A stretch of DNA of 64,000 nucleotides. Source: Phlebopus portentosus (lineage: Eukaryota > Basidiomycota > Agaricomycetes > Boletales > Boletinellaceae). The notes under the pieces were generated by a model. That model saw only the letters and a list, made by a program, of their open reading frames with translations, was not told the DNA's origin and did no database searches. Below are positions 36,549 through 46,161 of the stretch, piece after piece. A program made the translations under genes and the position numbers. Location of the stretch: the NCBI GenBank assembly GCA_037892935.1, contig JAYXKI010000019.1, positions 584,753 through 648,752 of the forward strand, given 5' to 3'. Within the stretch, counting starts at the first letter, position 1. Every line of letters starts with the position of its first letter.

Positions 36549-37034
36549 AAACTATAGATTTAGCAACTTATATCACGCAAAACGGTCAAGAATTGAGTGA
36601 GATACGGTGATTTTTATATTTTGAGGTGTTCTGTGTGACAAAAATCACAGAAGTCGCGAGTGACAATACATATGAAAAAGGCTGTAAACCCTATCAGGGC
36701 GGACTTATGGTCTCGCGGTAGGGTGCTTCGATTCTTTGCTGAGGCAGCCGATGAGGAGGAAAAAGATGGGGACATAATGTTACTCTCAGATCTGCTGATG
36801 GACAGCGAGCCGAGACGGCGGCCTTTGCTGCATGAAGTGGTGGATGAAGAACCGTGCTTCTGGACATCTCGACGTCTCATCCATGCTCTCAAGAGTCAAG
36901 TCGGTAGTGACAACGTTCAAGAGACTGCTCTGGAATTTTCTAAGCTGAAGAGGACTCGTGATGACGCGGATCAGTTGGGTGAAGAAGGTTCGGCTTCGGA
37001 AATCGACTGGAATGTTCAGATCGCTCGGTTTTAG

Positions 37035-37506
37035 CCTCCATTCTCTTCGCCGGGTTCATGCTTTGACTCGCCTTCTTTCAGGTGCTTCAGATTCCATGGG
37101 CAGACGTGCTGGCTTGATGTACTTCGCACAGTCAGTGGCACAATAGACAGGACAATAAACTGCTTCATAAAACGAACGCAATAAGGCTATCGATGGTAAT
37201 AGCATAAAAACCATGCGGAAAAGAGTGGAGATATAGCTAGTCTGTAAAAACGGAATTAAAAAAGCGATAAAAGAACAGTAATGACCGGCAAGAGCTCGAT
37301 ATTTCCTAAGAGGCAACAGACATGAACATAAGGTAAAATATTGAAGATGCGATAGCGAAACGATACCCGGTATCCAGGGTATAAAAGCAAAGAAACAGAA
37401 AAAAAGAGGGGTCAACGTGTGCAACACTCGAGGTTTTAAAATGAACAAGATCCGACATATAGTACGGAAGGACAAATTTACCCTAGGAAAAATCCAGAGC
37501 ACGAAA
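37035..37506. other. Spacer between kinase relic and MSB1-like gene
   Basis: 3' flanks of two convergent units. No further gene recognised. Confidence 0.4.
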
Positions 37507-40500
37507 CTAAGACTCCTCTTCCTCTTCCAATACGTTGTGTAAGGGTGCTCCGTGAACGTACCGTCCCGGGCTGGACCGGCCGAGTTCAGAGAACGTATAC
37601 GGTGCGCCAGGTTCCAGAGCCTGAATGTCAACGCTCTCGTCGTCATCTTCTAAATCAGGCGACGGGTCTCGTCCTTGAACAGGAAAGGGTGTGGTTGATA
37701 CTGTAGGTGTAGGTTTCTCACTATTGCCCTCCTCTTGAGGAAGCGAGGACGAACGGACGGGAATTCGCGAAGGCTTCTGAATATTCAGAGGAGCTGTTGA
37801 TGATGTGTTCTGCTGCCGCTCACGCTCTCGATACATCTCGATAAGACTCGCAGTCTTACTTTGCGTCGTAGGCTTTGTCTTCAGATCGTCCTTCCCGAAA
37901 TTTATGTCCGTGCGACCGGGCGTCGTATCAGGAGCTGCAGACACATCGACATCGGCGGCTGAATAGGGCGGCTCTCCGTCTCCGATTGAGGTGGTAGGCT
38001 CAAAATCGCCTTCACTGTACACAGAATCTCCGTATCCGGAGGTTGCTGAATGACGCGGTTCATCATGATTGACAGGACGGCGCTCCGGATGGAGGTCGAA
38101 GTAATTTAAACGCCGCTTTGGTGGAGACTGCGTTAAGTCATCTTCGTAGTCCGCGTCAACATTTGCATAACCATGTCCACGACCGTTGCCATTACCATTG
38201 GCATCGTCAGGTAGTGCAGTCTGATTCCGGTCCCCCTCGTCATCGGACGTCGGTGAAGAATGACGGACAGTCGCTAATGCCTGTGCAACTTCCATACTCG
38301 CTAGTTCGGGATCTGAGCGTCCCGCGCCAGCAGAAGTACCCACACCTAAAGTTCTTGATGTGCCAGTTCCACGCGGTCTCATTTCCGCATCTTGGTTTGC
38401 CATACGTTTCCCGCCACTTGCAACCAGTATATCGACCCATGCATCATCCTTGCTCATTCGCTTCTCCTTCGTGTTCTTTCTCTTTGCACCAGCCGGCCCT
38501 GCCTTGCTGCCTTCCGCACTACTTCGCCCATTCAATTCGTCGTCGCTATAACTTGCGAGACGAGTGTCGAAGTCGACTGTTTCGTATTCCGACGGGATGA
38601 TTCCACGGTTCTCACGGCTTCCTGGAAACCGAAATCGAGGTTTACGAAGCGAAGCTGGTGAGAAGGGAGATCCTGTACGAGCCTGAACGTGGGACTCGTT
38701 TGATTTAGATGGGGGCGGCGGTCCAGCTGCTGTGCTTGACGCAGGAGACATGGGATACTGCGCGCTCGACATCGACATCTTCGGCTCTTGAGTAGGAGTC
38801 TCAACGCGTAAAGGACCACCAGCAGCGTGGCCTACGGTAGCAGAACTGCCCAGAGAGAGTAGTTTCGTCGTGCTCATACTTCCACCAGCTAGCAGCTTTT
38901 CAAACTCTGCTTCCCTAGCATTTGGGCTTTTGGGTACCGTTCCTATAGCGTAGGGCCTTCCATTGAGCGTCGCGGCCTGTTTCCACTGCTTTCCGGTGCC
39001 CTTCTTTGGTGACAGGAGTGATGCGATTCCAAAACCCCTACGATTGTTAGGCTTTGTTCCTTGACTCAGCAAGGAGCTGCGATACTCAGCGGGAACGAAC
39101 TCTTCAAACAGGAGCAAGGTGGACGATATACGTGGATCATTGGCATCGGACGTGAGTGATAGAGATGGAGATGTCGCCCTAGACTCGGAACGAGACGTTG
39201 GAAGAGACTTGAATTCCACCTGGAGACGTAATCAGACACGGAGAAAAGAATAAATAAATAAGGCAAGAAAAGTAAGCATGATACCCACCAGTGCCCAGTT
39301 GCATTCTCTGAACGTCGTCTCAGTGCGGTCTATCCAACCTCCACCGTACAATATGTCACAGAAAACATCCAAAAAGCCGTCCTCGATCACATCCTCTCTT
39401 CCATCCATGATAGGAGCCGTGTCCCAACCGAAAGGTGGGAGAGCCTTTTGGATATTTTTCTTTAGCTTTCTGTGCACCTCCTTTTCATGCTGTGGCCATT
39501 GTTGCACAGTCTGCTGAAGGGGAGGGGAAAACTGGAGCGTCTGACTAAAACTCGCATCACTTCGACTGAAACCGGCCGTGCTGAAATCATTCCAGGTCAG
39601 GGTCTGACGCTTCGCAGCACGAGCATTGCGTGCGCTCTCGGTGAGATCGAACTGAAGAGCAGATGGAGCCACGTCTCCGAAACCGATCATCGAGAATTCG
39701 CCCCACTTCATATCTGTCAAACTACGAAATTTCGCTTCCTCAACAGGATCATCAAATAGCGATGAGCGGGTGCTAGCTGACGAGCTCGTCGTAGATAGAG
39801 GAGGCGTTGAGAGTGGTGAGGAGGGCACGACTGGCACGATCGAGGTCGATGGATGGAATCCAGGGGGGAGATCAAGCTTCTTTCTGTACGTATCCGAGTA
39901 ACGAGGGTCGAGACGCGATCCATCACGCTTTTCCGGAGCTATGCGGCCCCATTCCTTACTGTTACGCACGGCCGCACCTTCTGGACCTTTGGCCCAAGCT
40001 GCGCAGGTTCTGACCAGATCCTCCGAGTAAAGGCGGACATTCCTCCGTACGCTAGCAACACGACGTGTGCGAGCGCCGAGTCTTGGCCTTTCAAAGGAGT
40101 CGATTGGCGCTAAGGTGGCTGGATATCCTTGTGCCCAACTAATAAGCCGCCGCGGAGGAGGAGCACTGGGCGGTGCTTCGGAAACCTGTAGACGCACATA
40201 GGAAAGCAGAAGGTGCTCGGTGGCGTGGGCAGACCGCAAAAATGCGGTATAAGCTGAATGGAAACTTGCTGTAGGCAAACCGAACAAGAGTGGTCCGAAC
40301 AAGCTCGCGACGGTAGCCGGTGTGAGACCCGAGCTCGTTGAATTTGCAAGTAGACGCGAGAATAACGAAAAGAGCGTGAGGAAGAGGCTACGAAGCTGCG
40401 GATGCAATAGACCCACGAAACTCGAGAACTCTGCCTTTCTGAAGTTTCCGGCTTGCTCGACATGACGCCAACGCAGATAGGCTTCCCAGTCAAGAATTCC

Positions 40501-41158
40501 ACGAAATTCCATTCCACTGACGATGCGTACCGGCCGAGCGAGACCCCATCGAAGGAAAGAAGCAAGCGCATGTGGGTTCGCAAAGCGTACCTCTTCGCGT
40601 ATGTCGGGGGTACGAAGGAAAGCATCAATAAGCCTTCGAACGGAACTCGCATTAAGATCGAGGGCCGTATTCGAAAACAGAAACGGTGTTGTCAGACCAC
40701 GCTGAATGATCTCATCGGCAACGACCTTGACGAGTCGTTCAATGTCCTCGATAGAAAGCACGATATTTGCTTCGTATCCAAGATAACCTGAGGGCAAGAG
40801 GCGCAAAGGACAACGATGAGCCGGTAAGAATTGGCGACAAAGGACTTGAGAAGACATTACCATACACTCTTCCACCCGCCTCGTCCTGCGGGCTGTTCAG
40901 GCTGGTTGGGAGGAACCCGTCCTCCACCTCTGTGTCAAGCTCATAATCTGCGGCGCTGGTCTGAGTTGCTCGCTTCGATTGGGAAAGAGACTGAGAACGC
41001 TTGTCCTTGAGCGGAAGCGGGGGCGCGCCGGCGCCGCGACTTGAAACACGACCAAACTCGTCGGGAGAGTGCGCTGCAGCTGTAGCCGCTGCCGCTGTTG
41101 CCGCCGCTTTGGCAGTCTTCGAGGACGTTGTGCGGGCTCTTGAGAATAAGGAGGGCAT
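37507..41158 (-). CDS. MSB1: Msb1/Mug8-domain morphogenesis protein (RhoGAP-like)
   Basis: Fungal Msb1-type proteins act in polarity establishment with Cdc42/Rho and Bem-type partners. Three exons, 41158-40861, 40787-39289 and 39219-37507 (introns 73 and 69 nt), join in phase to 1,169 residues. The N-terminus is alanine- and serine-rich, with DFxLPTSLNSP-like text before the domain. The domain (residues about 100-430) begins YLGYEANIVLSIEDIERL and has the RhoGAP-like blocks VRRLIDAFLRTPDI, ALASFLRWGLARPVRI, YLRWRHVEQ and LSSLFGPLLFG-type residues (ASLFGPLLFGLP). The rest is long, polar, rich in Ser and Pro, and presumably disordered. The frame is intact. Confidence 0.85.
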
Positions 41159-42379
41159 GGCCTGTGGAAGAGACGAGGAGCTGGTACGGGCGGCGGCTTT
41201 GAGTGCAGATGCAGAAAGATGATTATCTAATCAATTTAATCAGGTCTTCAGTTCCCACGTTTATGAGGAAGCTCCTAATCTAATTTCAATCTCATCAACA
41301 TCAAATCCGAACAACTTGAAATCAGGACTTAGTAGTCCTCCTACAGTACGTACTACTACTAGTAAGTTACTAGTATACCGCCGGCCGCACTGATTTCTCG
41401 ATACTCGCCTGCATCTAAGCGATAATTTCTCCCGTCGATGTCTTCGTCGCGGGTCATGCAAGGATCGTTCCGCATGCATAACACAAACCGTTGCTATGTC
41501 CACACAACCTCCTTTTCCCGTCGCTATTCGCTTGGCCTTCGAGTTCTTTCGTACCTAATAATATTATTAATGTTGCCGTGATTTTCCCTCTGGCTTCTAG
41601 CCCTTTTAGACTTCTGGAATCCAAACATAGTCTAATCGTTCCATCTGTCTTGCAAGCTCAGAACATCGCATACCTACCTGCTCACAAGTCTGGGCAGGCG
41701 TTAGTGAGCAGCGCCTTCCGCTTAATGATCCAAACTCTTTGTCCATTGACGACATGTGCACTCGTGGTCTCTTGATAACTATTCGAGATCCCCAGATACT
41801 TACAATAGATTCGTGTCTTTTCGTGCCTCGTGACGCTACCTGTTCAAACGTCGCTCCATCGAATGCTCCGGGATTAGTGCGGGCGCTGTCGTCGAGGCAG
41901 GCGCAGGCAAATCTGTATCGGAAAACGTCCATCTAGTTAAAGCCTATGGGGGAATGTTAACCCTAATCATCTGCCCATCAGATAGATACCTGAGAGAGCT
42001 CAGTTCTCGTCCTTGATAACAGTTTAAATGCACTGATAATTCGATGACATCTTAAGCCTGGCGTTTCGCTCGTTTTTTCAGGAACTGCGAGTTCTTCTAT
42101 TCTAATCGCTACTCTTCTTGACATAGTATTCTTCGAATGCAAATCAAATCAACAAATTCTATCTCGCAACACCATTGGACCATCGGGTGATCAGTTGCAT
42201 TTTTAGGACCACACTCCTCCGAGGAAGCAACGCACGCTGCCCTATTCCCGACCGTCAAGTGCACTCACGGTACTTGGTGCCTAATTTTGGTGAAGACCGC
42301 GGCACTCACGTCGTCACGATGCGCAATTGACCAGCAAGCCACCCTGGTAACTATCACAGACATTTAAACATCCATTTCC
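41159..42379. other. Intergenic region
   Basis: Upstream of the MSB1-like gene. Overlapping open frames on both strands (for instance 41606-41932 minus) show no family motif and I do not call them. No repeat seen. Confidence 0.4.
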
Positions 42380-42610
42380 TTATGGTCTGTCGTAGCGCAA
42401 GTCGTACTGACGATTGTCCACACTACAAAACTGCTCGAAAGAAATCTCCAGGGCAAATTTAGAGGGCTTACAACAGGCGCAGTTGCCAGACCGACCGCAT
42501 TCGTTCTGCAGATCGGCTGAGACGTTCGTGATGCTCGCAAGTGCAAGAAGTGCAAGAAGTGCAAGAAGTGCAGAGGACAATGAAGGGAGACAAACCAAAG
42601 GCTTGAACAT
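42380..42610 (-). CDS. Small cysteine-containing secreted protein, 76 residues
   Basis: Single exon. Residues 1-32 form a strong signal peptide: MFKPLVCLPSL, then an extended LLALLALLAL core and a likely cleavage after VSA. The mature part of about 44 residues has five cysteines (NECGRSGNCACC, FCSV). The hydrophobic core is encoded by a perfect 9-bp tandem repeat (GTGCAAGAA three times on the plus strand, 42541-42567), an easy source of length change. Function unknown; size and cysteines suit an effector-like or surface-active secreted peptide. Confidence 0.5.
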   Translation of the reverse strand: MFKPLVCLPSLSSALLALLALLALASITNVSADLQNECGRSGNCACCKPSKFALEISFEQFCSVDNRQYDLRYDRP

Positions 42611-43043
42611 AAGGAGCGCACAGTGGGTCCAAATGTTTTCTCTGTCTGAGAAATCTGATGGTCGACCCTACGAAAAGTTATACACTCCTGGCTGCAAACT
42701 CTGTGACCTGTACAGTGTTTGAAGCATCGAACGGTCTCGTTAAGCCTGCTCCTGCCGATGAACTAGGTTGCCTTTGGAGAAAGTTATTGGACTACATACC
42801 GATTGAACGGGTACACGTAACCGCGGGAAGCGGAGTTCGTCAACCTTCATTATGTTTTATTGTGAACCTTGGCTTTGTTCTGAGAGTGCTGCTACCTATG
42901 ATTCGTGTATGGTGAGATATCTTCCATTTTCTTACAAGCCTTGTAGATTCATTTCCTTTTGCCTTGCATGGGAAATATGAAAATCGTTCAAATAAAAAAC
43001 CGAGGTACATGTACAGTTAAGGTTCGAAAAAAAAACCACTTGT
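42611..43043. other. Short intergenic region
   Basis: Upstream of the small secreted protein and downstream of Crinkler-like gene 3. Nothing else recognised. Confidence 0.4.
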
Positions 43044-45880
43044 TCATAAGCAGCAATGGAAATTTCTTGCCCAATCTATCACAACGACAGCGAATCTCTC
43101 TTCTGAGAAGGAAATTGGGACGGTGAGGTCCTTGTTATCCATGTGGATATCTACTTCGATGCAATCGGACCTGTCTGAGAGGGAGGACAATTCGAAGGAA
43201 GAATCCGATGAAGAGGAAGATTCGGAACTTGCAGAGTGGGCTATCGCTGCGCAAGGCTCCTTAAGAAGCTTTGGTACCAAATCCCCTTCGTTCCCACGGC
43301 TGGCATCTTCGCGAGGCCTTTTTAACCTATTAAAGCCCGGAATCGTCACCTGAACTTTGTTCTCATCGGGTTGGCAACCTAAGGCCTGAAGAAGCTGTTC
43401 AGTCGACCAGAAAACGGATTCTTCATTCACTACTTCATGAAGCAGGGGGCGATGTCTCGGCTCCCTGTCAGCTAGCTTGCTGACGAGATGTCTGAAGCTC
43501 GAGTTTCTAGCCTCTTTCCCCATCATTCCGGCGATGTTTTGGAGGACCCTGCCACAGGACCACAGATCCACCCGTATAGGACTAAATGCGCGCCGCGGCT
43601 TATCGGCGTCAAAAACGATTTCTGGAGCACTCCATCCAGGATCCCGCGTATCGAAAGAACAGATGAGATTGTCGGGCTTGATGTCCAAGTGCGCAATCTT
43701 CTGCGCATGGAGGAAGGCAACACCTTGAATCAGCTCGTGGCTCAATCGCTCAGGGTTCAATCGCTCAGGTTTGTCCTTTTGAATTTCCCAAAGGATAGGA
43801 AGACAGCTCCCTCTTTCGAGAATGAGCAAAGGTCCTAGTTTCGACATGACCGTGTCGAACAAGGGAATGGCATGGTTAAGCGGACTTTTTGCTTGGAGAG
43901 CTCTTCGAGGAGGATGCCCTCATCGGACCGTTTGCGAACAAGTTTCACGATAAGTTGTTTTCCCTTGGGATCTCTTGTCTCCGCGATATGATCCGGTAAC
44001 TGCGTATATCCGTCAGTACGAAACAAAGGTGAAGTGCTTAAACACTTGCATCAATGTAGGGCGCGAATTCATCGGATTCTTCTCGCACGTAATCCGATCC
44101 CTGTAGCGCGTCCACCATCGCGGTGCGGATGTCCAAACCTTCAGATCGCTTTGAACCTGATTTTTCTCCGTGGTTGGCGCGTCTGCTATTACCCTTGGAT
44201 TTGTCCCCGCCTCCGGAATCATTCAAGCGGTCCATCGTAGAGAGACTCTTTTTAATATTTCCACCAATAGTAATGGCGATATTTTCATATTCGGTCCCAG
44301 TCCATCAGAGGTTAATATATTCTTGATAGAGAATGAGTAATTGTAGGACTCGCGTAGGTAGTGTGTCAACTGGAAAGGGTTTCTCGCATCGAAAGTTTGA
44401 CGGTTCCGGCAGACCTGGAAATAGACGCCTGAGTCAGAAACAACGCAAACAAATGTCTCTAAACGCACTTTATTCTCATCATCCATAAAGAAGAGATAGC
44501 GAATTATCTCCCATTCTTCGCCAAAAAGAACACGGCCATGACGACAACATTCTTGTCTTTTGATGTCACCGTTCTTTCTGAGTTGTTCCATGAGGCGGAG
44601 CACGCACGCCGCGTAGACGTTGAGGCGATATTCGTCTTGTCTCTTACAATGAGAATCAATTTCGACATGTCGTTCCCATTCCCGACAACACCGACAATAG
44701 GGAAAGGAATCGATTTATTGCTATGCAATGGATCAGATTATGCTCGGTGTCATGACCAGCTACTCACTAAACGCAGTCCGGCTCAACAACCACGTTCCGC
44801 CAGAATGTCTCAAACCATGTAAGTACTAGGCGTCCCACTTCCTCCCCCGTAAACTTTCCATTCGCCCTCGAAAATACTGTGCCGGCGGCGGCAAAAGCAA
44901 AATGAGCCAACTCAAGATTCCAAGCCACATAAGGAGTTGCATTGGCTGCCTCGCTAAAGAGGTTATTGAACACGCTGGCAAATTCGTTGGCCTGCCCTTG
45001 CCTTTCCGGGAGTCGAGGAAGAAGTCTGAAAATGGCAGAGAGCAACAGATCTGACCCTTCGTCTGGCGCAGATCTCGACATGTCCACTATATCCTTGACA
45101 AATTGCGGGAGGTCTCTATCTCGATTGAATTGATTCCGTTCGATAACCAGCCGCCAATCCAGACTGGAGGAATCAGCGGTATATAGTTTAAAGGAGACGC
45201 TTTCGCGCAGCGGGTTATCCTCAGAACTGACAGGGGTAAAGAGGTCTAGGTCTTGATCCGTAGCTGCAGTTGAATAGTTTAATCAGCTCTGTGCCAACAC
45301 CTAATCGATACTGCTTATCACTCACAGTAAATGATGTCACGAACTGAGGACGTTTCGAGTTGATTGTTAGTTGTACGGAGCATCCCAGCAATGAAAGAAT
45401 ACGCACGTGCGTCGGTAATCCCGATCACGTCTATCTTTCCTTCCTTTGCATATGACCCAGAAGGAAAGTAGTATCGTAGGGTAAGCTCCGGTTCCATGTC
45501 TCTTTCATCCTCTTCGCTCAGTTCCCTTGCCTCTATCTTTGACCGCTCATACTTGGATAGCCAGTCGCAAGTCTGCTTATAGCGCGCCCTTTTATCTTGA
45601 TCTCTCCTTCCCGAAAGGTACAGAGGCAACTCGCCGCACTTAAAGGGGGTAAGCAAGGCAGAAAGTTCACAGGATATGGACAAATTACTTTGCAGAGATA
45701 GATTTCTTGAGATCGTACGTATTTCTTGAACGCACGGTGAGCAGCGACCGCTTCTATCAGGTCTGCAACATATGCGTCTGGCGATATACGGATAGGACAG
45801 CAGGTTCCTTTTTCGTCGACAGGGATGTATACCATATATGGGACATTGTCTCTGGATGAAGCTTCAGAATGCGTGCCCAA
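43044..45880 (-). CDS. Crinkler-like protein 3: header + middle domain + kinase lacking its metal-binding segment; probably inactive
   Basis: Header exon 45880-45689 (64 residues: YMVYIPVDEKG, DAYVADLIEAVAAHRAFKKY, EIYLCK), 50-nt intron, exon 45638-45326 starting CGELPLYLSG, then an exon from 45263 (TDQDLDLFTPVSSEDN). The middle domain (about 44600-44230) has LRLMEQL and HGRVLFGEEWEIIRYLFFM. Kinase: ATP-lobe Lys in LIVKLV, catalytic loop HLDIKPDN, then a direct jump from NLICSFDTR to GWSAPEIVF. The 25 or so residues that hold DFD and the activation loop in the other local kinases are missing. DLWSCG and RPLLHEVVNEE follow. A one-base loss in an A run (plus-strand T run 43886-43890) also shifts the frame between the kinase lobes. 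Its serine-rich acidic tail ends at 43044. Confidence 0.65.
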
Positions 45881-46161
45881 ATGATCAACAGATTCCGTAG
45901 TTGGTGGATTGGACGGCGTAATTGGATGTGGGGTTAGCAGCTGAACGACGCGTCGTGGTCACGTGGTAGATGCCGTAAGTAACCCACGACTATTCCCACG
46001 ACCCATGCCGCACACCCGCGCCCAGCCTTGCTTGCCCGCTGTGACGGCCTGAGTAAATAATGTAACTGTCACGTCACTTGGATCGTTTGTATCGTTTCAC
46101 GTGAGTGATCGACATTCGACGCGCGTTTTGTCTTTGAGCCACATTCGTCGCAGCGACCTCA

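Larger units (their letters stand above)
33113..36689. mobile_element. 3.6-kb palindromic (foldback) complex inserted in the kinase gene
   Basis: Outer ends GTTACAGCCTTTTT and, inverted, GTTTACAGCCTTTTT. About 130 bp next to each end are inverted copies of each other (33767-33888 against 36549-36679). The whole structure is symmetric about 35218: palindromic elements of 1,088 bp each occupy equivalent sites in both arms, and the central pair of arms at 34977-35460 is itself inverted. One extra insertion (33131-33766) is present in the left arm only. Confidence 0.75.
32817..37034 (+). pseudogene. Protein-kinase gene split by nested insertions
   Basis: Left part (32817-32970): PENLIYSF, LRCLYIIDFDLEM, VEEMVEMSCGTSGW and a decayed APKV, equal in layout to the other local kinases. 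A short middle piece is left at 33097-33112. Right part (36690-37034) resumes with NPIRADLWSRGRVLRFF, RRRPLLHEVVDEE and a C-terminal tail ending at TAG 37032-37034. Between them lie a 126-bp element and a 3.6-kb palindromic complex. The N-terminal lobe and catalytic Asp are missing on the left, where element E1 abuts. It is closest to the relic at 5049-5475. Confidence 0.75.

Noticed and set aside
41606..41932. 108-codon minus-strand frame upstream of the small secreted protein
   Set aside because: No motif, no plausible splice partners, and overlapping frames of similar length on the other strand.
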